Counted from the stretch's first letter, positions 48,828 to 60,723 are shown. The stretch: 64,000 nt of DNA from Tieghemostelium lacteum (GCA_001606155.1 LODT01000025.1:186001-250000); one strand, 5' to 3'. The notes: generated by a model not told the origin, from the letters alone. A program made the numbers and translations.

Positions 48828-49604
48828 TATTAAAATATCTATATATATAACATTACTATTTATAATTATTATTTATTTATACCAACCAAACCACTCTATA
48901 TTTATTATTGGAAATTAAAATAAATTGATTAATGAACTAATTGGGTTTGGGATAATTATTAATTGATTTTCACTTGTTTGAACTTTTCATTCATAAAAAG
49001 TGCTCGAGAGTTGCCCAATCATATACTTTTTAAAATTTAAAAAAAAATAATTTGAAAATAAGGCATATGGGAGGATGCTCAAAAATAAAAAATTAATAAA
49101 AATGATACAGATCAATGATTATATCTCCTGAAAATATCCTAAAGATTTAGACACGCTCATCAAAATTTTTTTTTTTCATTGTTTAGTTGAATTTTTTTTA
49201 ATAAATTCGAGATAGACCAGACCCTAATCTCTTTTTCAAAGATTTTTCATTTATTCGTATTATCTATAGACGGGAGGACAAAAATTCTATAGATCAATCA
49301 TGAAAAATAACAACCACACAAAAAGTTTTTTTTTCTTGTTTTAAAATAAATTGATGTAAATAAGAGAAATTTATTTATTTATTTATATATATACACCTAC
49401 TCTCCTGTGATCACCACCACATCATACCATATATATCCCTATATATTTATATCAATATATATTTTTTGTATTTTTATTCATCCCCACCTTCGAACTTTGA
49501 AATAAAAGAGATATTTTCAAATTAAATTTAGATTTAGGAAAACTAAAATATCAAGTAATAGACTAGGAACTTTAAAAATTAAAAAAAAAAAAAAATACTC
49601 CGCT
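48828..49604. other. Intergenic spacer
   Basis: About 780 bases of A/T-rich DNA with T and A runs. No gene, hairpin or repeat recognised. Confidence 0.55.
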
Positions 49605-51290
49605 ATGAATAGACCAAAAAGAATACCTTCACCAACAAATAAAAAAAGATCATTAAGTGATTTAACTAATTCAGATCCAGAACATACAATAATAGAAGAT
49701 GATATCAGTGTCGATTCACAGAATTTAAAATTTAAAAAATCAATTTCAAAAGATTCAATTGAATGCCAAGAAAGTGTAAATATTTACTTCTCCTATAATT
49801 TACAAATTTGGAAATAAGAAAACAGATTTTATTTGTCCTAAATCGATATGTAAAAGAGTTGAAATATTCTAATAATATAAAACAATTATAATAATCAGGG
49901 TAGTATAAATATTCTGGCTAGTATTTCATCTTCACCTGTAAATAGTAATAATAATAATGAAATTTCACCAACACCTTTTAAACAAGAAAATACAAAACCT
50001 TTGAGTAGTTTACTCAACAATGACAATCAAGATAATTTGAAATTAGAAATACCGATTGAATTTGTAACTTATCCAAATAGTAGCACAAGTATTAATCTAT
50101 CTTCTTCTACATCGGCTCTAAAGAAACACAAACCTACTGTATCTCTTCCAGTCTTCAATTTGAGTGCTAATGGAAACGGTAGTACACCTAATGGTGATGA
50201 ATACCCAATTCTAAAAACACCAACATCCATTGCAAGTGCCTCTTCAACACCAACTGGATTCTCCAATGCTGTAGGTGCTGCTAATCAAATGAACGAGGTT
50301 AACAAGAAATACCAAGAACTTCTTAGTGAATATAACACACTTAGGTCAACAACCTATCAAAGAGATATGGAATATAAAGAACAAATTTCAGAATTGAGAC
50401 ACAAGTTACAATATGTGAATAAATTGGTTGAGGAGAACACTAGTATAAATAATACTAATTCTCCTAGAGGAGGTGGTCCTGGCTCTGTAAATGCTCCTTC
50501 AAATAGTACATCCAATTCCACTTCCATTGATGATGGGCATACTATCACTAATGTTGATATTATGAAAGAAGTTATGCATATCAAACAAGTTCTCTTTGAT
50601 TACAATATACCAGGTATTCTAGAATCAGTTCATAGGTCTAGCATCTATTTTAGTAAATTTGAAGAAATGATGAAAACCTTTTTCGAATACTACCGTTTCT
50701 TTACTGAACAGAATTTTATGGCAATTGAAGATCGATTTGAAACCATTCGAGAAAAATTTGGAGAATTGGATAGAGTTGCTCAAGACTATTATCATAATAC
50801 AAACAAATTAAATAATTCAAAGTTTATTCATCAACCACCACAACCTCCACATCAGCATCAACATACACCAATACATCCACAACAGCAAATTCATTTACAA
50901 CAACAGCAACAACAACAACAACAGCAAAATATACAAAAAAGCAGTTCAAAAGGTATTTCACAAGGATCTGCAAATTCATCGACACCTATACCTACTTCAC
51001 CAGTGATGAAATCAATTCCAACACATCCACATTTTCCAACCAAATCACCTTCGACAACACCACCACAACAACCTGTTAAACCATCTGCTTCTGCAAATGG
51101 TGCCAATCATTATAAATATCCAATGCCAACTACACCAACCTATGGTGGTGCTCATCATATACACCATGGCATGCCAAGTCCAACTCACAATCCACCTCCA
51201 CCTCCACCTCCATATCCTGGAAGTGAAAATTACGATTATAGACCATACTATTCCTCTCAAAATGGTTCTAATGCCCCATCTTATTTCTAG
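49605..51290 (+). CDS. Low-complexity protein with coiled-coil core, function unknown
   Basis: Two exons, 49605-49775 and 49899-51290, joined over a 123-nt GTAAAT...TCAG intron, give 520 residues. The start MNRPKRIPSPTNKKRSLSDL is basic. A Ser/Asn/Thr-rich part follows. There is a short coiled coil (EYKEQISELRHKLQYVNKLV, about residues 205-225) and a conserved-looking helical block (about 270-345: MKEVMHIKQVLFDYNIPGIL, then FEEMMKTFFEYYRFF and DRFETIREKFGELD). The C-terminal third is Gln/Pro/His-rich with a poly-Pro run. I do not recognise the family. The helical block is the part most likely to be informative. Confidence 0.7.
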
Positions 51291-51597
51291 ATATCCATAC
51301 ATCACCCAATAACCCCACTTTACCTATTGTATAAAAAAACCACCCTACACACCAAATACCAAGAATTTCAATTCAATTGAATTGAAATGTAATTATAGTA
51401 ATATCCATTATCTAAAATAATAATAACTTTAATAAAAAGAGTAATAAAAATGAATTATAATTCCCTTCATTCACTACTTTTACTTTTGTAATAGTATGTG
51501 CATAAGAGGGTATGTATAATTCATACAATCATTGCTTTATGGATTCGATCGATAAATAATATATTATAAATTAACCTACACACCTTTAACTACCCTT
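51291..51597. other. Convergent intergenic spacer
   Basis: About 300 A/T-rich bases between two stop codons. It includes the palindrome-like CAATTCAATTGAATTG near 51370. No gene seen. Confidence 0.55.
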
Positions 51598-52305
51598 TTA
51601 TTTCTTACCACCTGCTTTCTTTTTGGCAGGTGCTTTACCTGGTTTTGCTTTTGGTTCCTCTTTAGCTGTTGTAGTAGTTGGTTTCTTTCCATCTTTATCT
51701 GTAGTTGTAGTTGCTGTTTGTGGTTTAAGATGTAAAACCATTGAATATGCATCCTCTTTATCTCCATAATATTGTTTTTCAATCTCTTGAATTCTAAACA
51801 AACAAATCAATATTACATCCCTATCCTCCTTTATATTCTAAAAATACATACTGGAAATTCAGTATCTCGTGATACAATGAAAATGCAGCTCTATTACTCT
51901 TTCTAACATGTAATGATACAGTATCTGCATCAAATACCTCCAATAATGCATTTTCTATTAAAACATTCAATGTTTTAGTAAATAGAATGACCAAAATCAT
52001 AAATGATCATCAATTCAATACATACGTGCTTGTTTCATTAATTTAGTAGCAATACCTAATTTTCTATGTGATCTCAATACGGCTAATGATGTAATATGAC
52101 CTCTCTTTGGATCTTGTTCATCAATCTTTGCTAATACATAACCAACTAATTTTGAATTTTCATCTTCAGCAATAAATGAAAGTTGTGGCCATGTTAAATA
52201 ATGATATAAATAGTATTTAAGTTGGTAGTTTTCTGGTAAACATGTAAGATTAGCATTTTGCATAGCAATTAAATCTGCAACTGTACAATTTCTAATTGAT
52301 ACCAT
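51598..52305 (-). CDS. naa10: N-alpha-acetyltransferase 10 (NatA catalytic subunit, ARD1)
   Basis: Three exons, 52305-52026, 51954-51852 and 51793-51598 (71- and 57-nt introns), give 192 residues. It follows NAA10 throughout: [37 protein letters not shown], the GNAT acetyl-CoA loop [13 protein letters not shown] (R-x-x-G-x-A pattern), [18 protein letters not shown] and [15 protein letters not shown]10 with NAA15 acetylates the N-termini of nascent proteins at the ribosome after Met removal. The tail is Lys/Ala/Thr-rich ([11 protein letters not shown]), as in other species. The joins reproduce the family's length exactly around both introns. Confidence 0.95.
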
Positions 52306-53016
52306 GATGTTTGATTCCCCCTATGTATATATTCTAGGTGATAACCTCTAAAACCAAAACTCAAATGAAGATCCTAAAAAAAAAAAAATAAAAAACTGAT
52401 TCTCATTTTGTGGATCTCATGTCTTCCCTCTCTCACATTGCAATATTGAACTTAAAATAATAAATAGTATTTATTAATATATATATTATTATTTGTTAAA
52501 GTTGTATCAGTAATCAAGATGATAATCTATAGATCGGTGAACATGAGTCTTTAAAAATATTAAAAATTAACTTTTGATATTTTTGATCAAAAAAAAAATG
52601 GTTAACATTTGGTGATTTAATAATAAGGGGAGATATTTTTGGGAAATATTAAAGGGGGTATGATTATTGTGATTTTAAAATAATCTGTGATTTTGTGGGG
52701 TATTGAGTTTGATTTATTATACTATCATAAATGATGATACTATATATCAATGTCGAAATATGGTTAGTATTTTATGATGTCAATTTACACTCTGCGGTAA
52801 AATGGGGGATAAATCTAGAAAATTGTTTAGGTAATAAACTAGTGTTACCTATTTGTTGGGGCCAATCGGGATTCATTGCTTGTAAATTGGCGTAACCACT
52901 TAAAAAATAGTGAGGGTTATTTGTTACTACTTAATATTAATTTGTAAGTTGACTTTAGATATTTTTGTTTTTACATTCTCTAAATGAATTTAGGATTGGG
53001 TTGTTTAATTGCAAGA
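52306..53016. other. Intergenic spacer holding a nested hairpin
   Basis: About 710 bases between the start of naa10 and the end of the cytochrome b5 gene. The only structure that stands out is at 52844-52896, listed separately. Confidence 0.5.
52844..52896 (-). ncRNA. Candidate 53-nt structured small RNA
   Basis: Ends GTTAC (52844-52848) and GTAAC (52892-52896) pair, and GCCAAT (52861-52866) pairs with ATTGGC (52886-52891). On the minus strand the 5' arm is one unbroken 11-base GTTACGCCAAT. Size and end-to-end stem resemble dictyostelid Class I RNAs (42-65 nt), and TTTACAAGCAA loosely resembles their CCTTACAGCAA motif. I see no DUSE-type promoter element, so this is a guess. Confidence 0.25.
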
Positions 53017-53686
53017 TCATTCCTGTGAAACTGATCCCGTTGCTTCAGGCACTAGATACCCAATGAAATATTTCAACAACATTGATTCAAAATTCACCCA
53101 ATCATGTCTAAAATCTAAAATTACATTATAATAATCACAATGATAGTATTAGTAAACTACTAAAATAAATATAAATTTACCAATAGACACAGAGGAAGTT
53201 TAGAAAATAAAAAAGAAAAAAATGGGGTGTGAATTGAAGGTTTTTAAAGAGGGTATATATCCTAAACTTGTACCTCCACTTCCTCACCCCCATCAAAATT
53301 TCTAATTTATCAAATGTTTAAGAGGGGTACATACTAAACATTTCAGTACAATCCATTCCTGCAGCTCTCATTAGTTCTGGTTTACCTCCTGGATGAAAAT
53401 TTAAGTAATCTGTAATGTTATAAACTTTTCCTCTAAAAACAGTCCAAGCGTCATCCTCTTTATTGTGTTTTTGAAGTTCACTTGGAGTAACATGACCAAC
53501 TCCTCCTAATGGTGGCATCTGCTGTTGTTTTCTCATCCAATCTAATTGACTGTGACCAGGAGGTAATGGTACTTTTTTCTTTCTTCTACCATTCTTTTTC
53601 TCTTCAACTTCCTCTGGAGTTGGTAATAATTTAATAGCAGAAATACCACTATTATTATTATTATTATTATTATTATAATTCATCAT
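53017..53686 (-). CDS. Cytochrome b5-domain protein (CYB5R4 N-terminal type)
   Basis: Two exons, 53686-53335 and 53114-53017, with a 220-nt intron, give 149 residues. After an Asn run and a basic stretch (NGRRKKKVPLPPGHSQLDWM) comes a b5 domain: VTPSELQKHNKEDDAWTVFR, GKVYNITDYLNFHPGG (first heme His) and, after the intron, RHDWVNFESMLLKYFIGYL (second heme His). The acceptor at 53115 was chosen because it alone restores this conserved end. The sequence LPPGHSQLDW plus this b5 form is characteristic of the N-terminal part of Ncb5or/CYB5R4. The reductase part is absent, so it is a stand-alone electron carrier. Partner unknown. Confidence 0.88.
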
Positions 53687-53808
53687 TATTTGAAAGTAAT
53701 ATGAAAAATGATTTGATTTTTTAATTTTAACTAAAATCTTTCAAATTTTTTTAAAATGCAACTTAAGTATTTCGTCATATTCGTTAAAAACTTCATTATA
53801 AAATAGAA
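53687..53808. promoter_or_regulatory. Bidirectional promoter, 122 bp
   Basis: The cytochrome b5 gene and the SDHAF3 gene start in opposite directions 122 bases apart, with an A/T-rich, T-run containing gap. Shared control is likely from position alone. Confidence 0.5.
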
Positions 53809-54171
53809 ATGAATAATATCAATGTATTATCATTGTATAGATCAATTCTAAGATGTCACAGACAATTACAAGAACCAATGAGATCAATGGGTGATCAATA
53901 TGTGAAATCAGAATGGAGGTTACATAAAAAAGTTGATATTAAAACTAGATCCATTTTTTTAAAGCAGTGGCAACAATATCTTACCTTTATAGAATTGGAA
54001 AATAAAAGAAAATTAAAAAGTACTCTCAACGACAATAATCAAGAAATTGACGAAACTTCACAGTTCTCAGGAAAATCATTATCTGAACATGAAATTCAGA
54101 ATCTAACAAAAGATCAACTTTTTCAATTAAACAAACTAAAAAAAGAGACTTCAAATTTATTTAAAGATTAG
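53809..54171 (+). CDS. SDHAF3: Succinate dehydrogenase assembly factor 3 (ACN9, LYR family)
   Basis: Single exon, 120 residues. The LYR motif is at the start (VLSLYRSILRCHRQLQEPMR), followed by the family signature MGDQYVKSEWRLHKKVD and a helical segment (SIFLKQWQQYLTFIELE). SDHAF3 is a small mitochondrial matrix protein that helps insert or protect the iron-sulfur clusters of the SDHB subunit of complex II. The length is normal and nothing is missing. Confidence 0.93.
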   Translation: MNNINVLSLYRSILRCHRQLQEPMRSMGDQYVKSEWRLHKKVDIKTRSIFLKQWQQYLTFIELENKRKLKSTLNDNNQEIDETSQFSGKSLSEHEIQNLTKDQLFQLNKLKKETSNLFKD

Positions 54172-54326
54172 ATAACGTTTTATATAGACCTCTAAAATCG
54201 ACATTTCACAAATTTTAACCATTATGTTAAAAAGTAATAAATTTTCAAATAATTCTAATGCAAATAAGTAATGCAGGTGGGGAAGAAATAGAAATATTTA
54301 TAAATTGTAAATTTGGGAACCAAATT

Positions 54327-55778
54327 TTATTTTAATGATTTCTTTTTTTTAGTGATAAATAGAGAAATGCCTATCAATATAGTTACAAGTATAAATAAGA
54401 TAAATAGAATACCATGTGTATTTGATTCTGTACTTGTTGAGGAATCATTAAGACTGTTACTAAAGTTATTTAGTGGAGATTTAGTGTAGATGGGGATAGG
54501 TGATGTTCTAGGACGAAATTGAATTTGAAAATTAGAATTGGAGCTATAGTTAATTGATAGATAATAGTTTAGATATGCTAATTCGGAATTTAAATTCAGT
54601 TGAAAAAATGTTGAATTTAGGTTTAGGTTAAGGCATGGAACCAAGTCATCATTAAGACAGGTTCTAGAGTGAATGTAGGTTGCCCAACATATTGAATCTT
54701 CAAAGTGTTCGTCTTGGAAGAGATTGTATCTGAAAATGAATAGATTTCTATTGGATTCTCTGCATATACCTGTTCGCTGAAGACCAGTTTCACTCATACC
54801 ACATATCCACTCTTCCAAAAGATCTTTTGATTTCTTAATGTGTCTGTTGCCATATATATACTTTTCAAGAGAAACTATATCTCTCTGATGCATAATAAAA
54901 CCACTCCAATTCTGAGACAACTTTATAACCTTCCAATCTGGGTTATATACCTGTGTTTTTCTCAGTAGATAACTGATTACAGAAAATGAACTGTCACATA
55001 CTGGAATGAGATCATTCATCATAAATATATAGTCTCTAGTTTGGTTGAATGCATCTTTACTATATCTTTTAGATATCAAATGTCTTAAAGTTGCTACTAC
55101 ATTGAGATTATGTTGTCTCGATGCTTTGTTTGGTTTATTGTATTGGTAATTCTCAATTTGGGATTTCTGATTGGAACTTGTACTGCCAGGTATTCGATGT
55201 GAGTAATCATTTTCAAAATCATTGATATCGTCTGGTATAACAGTATCCTCAACAAATTCAAAAAGGTCTCTGTGATATTCTTGATAGTATTGAAGAAGTC
55301 TTTGAAATTGTACCTGTTCACTAAATGTCTTTTGATTACTGTATACTACAAATACCTTAACCAATATTCTATTTCTTTCTTCCAGTAGATGATTCTGTTG
55401 ATTCCAACCCTCCAATTCCACAGACAACTTCTCTAATATAATCTTTAACCTATTCAAATCAACCGCTAGTGACTGTATAGGAAATGTAACTATAAGATTC
55501 CTACTTGTAGCATTATCACCATCCAACAAGTCCCTCTGTATAGACTTTTGTATTGACCTTAAATCTCTATTGTCAATATGAACAATAGCCTCTGGTTCTT
55601 TATCTTCTATAAAATCATAGTTTAACAGTGCTAATTGATTGTGATCTACCACCTCAGTAGGAACAGCTCCTCTACCTGTTGAACTCTTTTTAAAAAGTGC
55701 ATGTGAATAATATAACAATAGAAAATTAAATGACAAAACCACCACAAATATTAAAACTAATAAATTATTTCTATTCAT
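54327..55778 (-). CDS. GT54 (MGAT4)-like glycosyltransferase-related membrane protein
   Basis: Single exon, 483 residues. An N-terminal signal anchor (LLVLIFVVVLSFNFLLLYY) gives a type II start, and a second hydrophobic segment near the C-terminus (GILFILFILVTILIGISLFI) ends in a basic tail. The lumenal part has LIVTFPIQSL, VFVVYSNQ and a block RDYIFMMNDLIPVCDSSF... followed by WKVIKLSQNWSGFIMHQRDI and LLEEWICG. This resembles the catalytic core of MGAT4 N-acetylglucosaminyltransferases, where an acidic motif, W..L.FSQ.GFIG and a final W are conserved. The acidic motif reads MND rather than EDD. PGAP4-type GPI side-chain transferases are the main alternative. Activity is uncertain. Confidence 0.55.
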   Translation of the reverse strand: MNRNNLLVLIFVVVLSFNFLLLYYSHALFKKSSTGRGAVPTEVVDHNQLALLNYDFIEDKEPEAIVHIDNRDLRSIQKSIQRDLLDGDNATSRNLIVTFPIQSLAVDLNRLKIILEKLSVELEGWNQQNHLLEERNRILVKVFVVYSNQKTFSEQVQFQRLLQYYQEYHRDLFEFVEDTVIPDDINDFENDYSHRIPGSTSSNQKSQIENYQYNKPNKASRQHNLNVVATLRHLISKRYSKDAFNQTRDYIFMMNDLIPVCDSSFSVISYLLRKTQVYNPDWKVIKLSQNWSGFIMHQRDIVSLEKYIYGNRHIKKSKDLLEEWICGMSETGLQRTGICRESNRNLFIFRYNLFQDEHFEDSICWATYIHSRTCLNDDLVPCLNLNLNSTFFQLNLNSELAYLNYYLSINYSSNSNFQIQFRPRTSPIPIYTKSPLNNFSNSLNDSSTSTESNTHGILFILFILVTILIGISLFITKKKKSLK

Positions 55779-56787
55779 CTATCTATCCATCAAAGACTCT
55801 TGATATCAACTAAACTAAATTTAAAAAAAAAAATAAAAATAATAATCAAACACACTACAACATTCAATAAATTACTTTATCTGTAAGTAAAAAAAAAAGG
55901 ATAGTGTTTTATAAAAATGTAAAGGATATTTTATTTTATACATCTGTTTACTTAACAAATTATAATAATGAATCTGTAGATTAATTGAATGAATATTAAT
56001 ATTAGTTTTATCGATAAAGTTTAAATAATAAATAAAATTGATTTGGAATTGGTCATAAAAATTTGGTTTAAGAGTTGTCCGCAGATGCAATTCAGTAGCA
56101 GAACTGAGTTTTTAATCATGAAATTCCATTTGAAATCAATTGTGTATTAATTTTGCATATGCATACCTTTTGTTCAACATTGCTAATAAAAAAAAAAAAT
56201 GTAATACGAATTTTGATTTTTATCACAAACTTTTAAAAAAAATAAGTAATTATTTTCGGAACAAAACTTTTACACAAATCGAACGTTCAAATAAACAAAT
56301 TTGAAGGAGTTAAACTATCTTTTGTAACGAAGTTGTCCATTAACTTATCTCATTAATCTCCTTTAACCACAAACAATGAAAAAGATTAGTTATATTAAAC
56401 TATTACTATATTGATTTTTGAATTCACTGAAAACAGTTTATCCTTAAAATCTCTGTTTTGGATTATTTTTTAGATCCTTCCTTCTATTTTCAACTAATGT
56501 TGTTGTTGTTATTACTCTGCCGAAACACAATCAAATATTACAAAGTATCAAATAAATTAATAAATAATAAATTATTGTGTTTTAGAATGCACAATTTAAT
56601 ATTAAATTGCAATGTGGTATTCTCTCAAAAATTAGAGAACTAAATTAGCAACAATAGACTTTTCCAATCAAATTTAAAAAAAAAAAAAAATAGTTTTCAT
56701 TTTTTTCTAAAGGGGATATTTCAAAATCTTATCAAAGGGTTTTCAATCACTTTACTAAAAGGTGAATTACATATCAATCATAGAATA
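55779..56787. other. Intergenic spacer, 1 kb
   Basis: A/T-rich with long A runs at about 56188 and 56678. Short open frames (55872-56090 minus, 56458-56643 plus) have the amino-acid make-up of random A/T DNA and are not called. Confidence 0.55.
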
Positions 56788-57493
56788 ATGGATGAACCAC
56801 TATTTGGAGAACAAAAAAAACAGGTATGCAGTTGATCTACACACTATAGATCCTGGGGTAGCGGAGGTTGAGAATAGAATTAACATTATTTAAAACATAT
56901 AATGTCTATAGACACAAGTTTCACAGATTATAGTAGGTGTACTAGTTACATTGTTTTCATTGTTTTCAGTGGCTGCAGGATGTTATTTTGGAATTAAACA
57001 AAACAAAAGAGATTTTGTATTAGTAGTTACATTAATAGTTATATTTGCCTCACTGGCTTTGCTAGTGCGTTGGTGGAGAGATAAAGAGGACAGAATTCAT
57101 CCAAAGTTTAAATATCTAATTGGAGTTTTAGTATTAGCCACTATAATGGCAGCAGTATCTATCAATTGTTTTATTTGGGAGAAACCTCCAAAAGGTCCAG
57201 AATGGTATGTTTTGGTTATTTACTTTTACTATTTTGTAAGGTTTGTTTTGATTTCTAACTTGTATTATTATTACTATTATAGCAATGGTTTTTATAATTT
57301 AACTGGTGGAGTATGTTATAAGTATCCACAAGGGTTCCCATGTCAATGTATATATTTTGATTTTACAGCTAATACTACAAGTTGTATGGATTGTCCTGGT
57401 ACTAGTAGTAGTCAGGCACAAACATCTTCAGAAGCAAGTCAAGGTTCTAATGCCACTACTAGTGGTCAACTTTATTCTATTCCAATTATATAA
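56788..57493 (+). CDS. TMEM243-family small membrane protein
   Basis: Three exons, 56788-56823, 56912-57204 and 57283-57493, give 179 residues. The start MDEPLFGEQKKQ and the four hydrophobic segments match TMEM243 (a PLFGE motif before helix 1, HPKFKYLIG between helices 3 and 4, then the last helix VLVLATIMAAVSINCFI). The function of the family is unknown. A C-terminal extension of about 70 residues with Cys and Ser/Thr (CYKYPQGFPCQC, CMDCPGTSSS) is extra compared with the short animal protein. The second intron (78 nt) is a multiple of three and has no stop, so retention would insert 26 residues. The first acceptor at 56911 is the choice that keeps the frame longest. A nearer alternative at 56926 is possible. 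Confidence 0.75.
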
Positions 57494-57793
57494 ATTAATT
57501 TATAATACTACCTTAATAGTCAATCAACCAACACCCTTTTATTAAACTATTTTTATTCAAATATTAAATATTTTACGAAACCACAAATTGTCAATACCAT
57601 CACCTTTCATACAACACCATCAAATACACCTTTACTAATCATATATTATTGTAATACTCAAAAAAAAAATAAATTACTATATATTAATTATATCCACACA
57701 ATAAATTCCGGTTAACAGATTAGGTTTTTTTTTTTTTTATTTTTTGCAATCACAAACGAAAGAGGTCTTTATTGCTTTATTGATAGCTAAGAA
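57494..57793. other. Intergenic spacer
   Basis: 300 A/T-rich bases with a 14-T run near 57727. Presumed promoter of the mitochondrial IF-2 gene. Confidence 0.5.
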
Positions 57794-60723
57794 ATGTTGA
57801 GAATAAATAAAGCAGATAGACTACACATAAACTCTCAAGGTTTTAGATATTATACATCAACTCTATGGGTATGTATATTAATATTTTGATATACTTGATC
57901 ATAATAACTAATAAACCGACATGTGACCTACAGCCTACCCCAGAGATTAATAAAAGTGGTGAATCTAGTAGTAGTAGTGGTGCACCAAGTTTTAATAAAT
58001 TGGATTTTGAAAACTTAGAAAACAAGAATAATAATAATAATATACCAAATAATACATCAAATAAGACATCAAATTCATTTGCCACATCAAATTCTACTAG
58101 TAACCCAGCACCTAAATTTAATTTCAATTTTAATTTAAATATTAGTAAAAATAAACCAAAGACTACACCTAATAATAATAATAATAGTAATACTAATAAG
58201 AGCAGTAGTACAACTAATAGTAACCCTATTGATCATACTGCAAAATATAAGTCACCAGTTGGAACTAGTTCACAAACTATATTTCAACCATTTGGTGATC
58301 ACAATATTACCAATAGTAGTTTAAATAATAGTAATACAATACCTAAAAATCTAAGTATGTTTCAAAATCTAATGAAATCAACATCACCAAATAGTTTTAA
58401 TTTTACAGATGGTAGTGGTAATCAACAACAACAGCAACAACAACAGCAACAACAATCATTAAATATGGCACCAAAATTTAATTTTATGAATAGTCTTAAT
58501 TTGAATGGTGGTAAATCTCCAAATTCAGCAACACCAAATACCAATACAGCAGCAGCATTACCAAATTTCAAATTTGATTTGAATATTAATCCAAATAATC
58601 TTGGTAGTGGTGGTACAGGTTCTACATTGAAATTTAATAATTTCAATTTGAAGGCAAAACCAGTGACACCAACACCAACACCAAAACAACAGTTACAACT
58701 ATTACAGTTAAAAGAAGAGAAAAAGAACAAATCTGATCAAATTAAATCCAGACAAAGTTCAGAGTTTATTGAACCTACTGATACTGCAACTTTTGATATC
58801 AAAAAACAAATTGTTTTACCACAGTCACCAACTATTGAAAGTATGTCACAATCACTTTCAATGAAACAAGTGGATTTGGTGAAATGGATGATTAAGATGG
58901 GTATGGCACCATTGTCGGTAAAGGATAAGATTACAGATGATATGATTGAATTAATGTCAGAGGAATTTAAATTTGAACCATTGAGATATAATGTAACTGA
59001 GGATTTAGATCTTTTGGGTAATAAGACTAATGAAGCTACAAAAAACTGGGCTAGAAGATCACCTGTTGTCACCATTGTGGGTCATATTGATCATGGTAAG
59101 ACATCACTTTTGGATTACCTTAGAAACACTACTGTAGTTTCAGGTGAAGCTGGAAGAATTACCCAACATATAGGTGCTTTTGAAGTGAAGATGGCATCCA
59201 CTGGTAACTCTATTACATTTATGGATACACCAGGTCACGCTGCTTTCTCAACCATGAGAGAAAGAGGTGTTTCCACAACTGATATTGCACTTTTAATAGT
59301 AGCTGCAGACGATGGTGTTCAAGAGCAAACTATAGAGGCCATCAAGGCTATTGAAAAGGCAAAAGTTCAAATGATTGTCGTCATTAATAAGATTGATAAA
59401 CCAGGTGTAGATGTAAATAACATTAAACAACAACTACTTAACTATAATATAGCTGTTGAAGGTCATGGTGGTAGTGTACCATGTGTTCAGATTTCTGCTA
59501 AAACTGGTCAGGGTATAACTCAACTAGAAGAGACTATCATATTGTTGAGTGAGGTTATGGACCTTAGAGCACCTCTAACTGGTCAGAGTGCTGCCGTGGT
59601 CATTGAAAGTACCAACAAGAAGAACCGTGGTATCTACTCAACTATTCTCATTAAAAAAGGTACTATAAAGATTGGTGATTGGTTCATGTGTGGTAATACA
59701 CATGGTAAGATTAAAGAGATGAGAAATCATCTTGGTCACAATATTAGGGTTGCTAACCCAGGTACACCTGCTGAGATATTTGGATTCAAAGGTTTGGTAA
59801 CTCCAAATCCCGGTGAAGAATTATACACATTTGACAATGAACAAGCACTAATGGAAGTGGTAGAATCCGTAAATGAAAAATATGTAAAAGCTCAAACTGA
59901 TATACAAATTGAGTTACAACAACAAACTAAATTAAATAATGTAAATAGTAATAATAATACCACCACAACACAAAATCGTCAAAAAGATGAATTTATAACT
60001 CCAGAACAAACAGAAGAATCTAGTGAGGAGGGAGAACAACAACAGGCACCAAAGAAAGTTATAAATATATTTGCTAAAGGTGATTTTGGTGGTAATACAG
60101 AGGCTCTTATAAAGACATTAAAGAGTGAATTACCATATGATCCAGAGATTGCAATTAATATCTTACAATCTGGTAATGGTGAGGTTACTGAAAAGGATTT
60201 ATCCGACTCCATTCTAATGAATACACCTATTGTCTATTTTGGTCCAAAATTACCTGCCAAAATAGTTGATCATGCCAATAGAGCTACAATACCAATTGTT
60301 CAAGGTGATGTCATTTATCATGTCATTGATGGTGTTGCTAGATATTTGGAAACTCAATTACAACCAATCGATGCCTATGACATTATTGGTGTGGCTAAGG
60401 TTCAACAAGTGTTCCCAATCAATAAGACCAATCAACTAAAGATTATGATTGCAGGATGTAAAGTAACTGAAGGTAAAATCAAAAGAGGTGCAATTTTGAA
60501 AATCAAGAGAAATGATGAAATTCTCGATGTTGACTCTCCTGTTGATATTATAAAACATTTCAAAGAAAATGTTAAGGAGATTGCAAAGGGTCAAGAATGT
60601 GGTGTTGCTACAGAACAACAATTAGATTTCCAAGTTAATGATACCCTATTAGCTGTTTCCATTAGAAAAGAACAAAGAAAATTAGGTTCACCCCCAAAAC
60701 CTAAATATTATAATAAATATTAA
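57794..60723 (+). CDS. Mitochondrial translation initiation factor IF-2
   Basis: Two exons, 57794-57868 and 57934-60723, with a 65-nt intron, give 954 residues. Exon 1 (MLRINKADRLHINSQGFRYY, then TSTLW) is a classic Arg-rich, acid-free mitochondrial presequence. The start inside the intron region at 57865 would lose it. About 330 residues of Asn/Gln/Ser-rich sequence are followed by the IF2 linker (WMIKMGMAPLSVKDKI) and the GTPase: VTIVGHIDHGKTSLLDYL (G1), DTPGHAAFSTMRERG (G3), VVINKIDKPG (G4) and QISAKTG (G5). Domains II, III and C2 follow, ending in VSIRKEQRKLGSPPKPKYYN. It places formyl-Met-tRNA on mitochondrial ribosomes. A Gln/Asn insert interrupts the part before domain III at about 59900-60050. 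Confidence 0.93.

Noticed and set aside
56841-56880. GC-richer patch with GGTTGAGAATAG resembling a tRNA T-arm
   Set aside because: It lies inside the first intron of the TMEM243-like gene, and no cloverleaf can be drawn around it.
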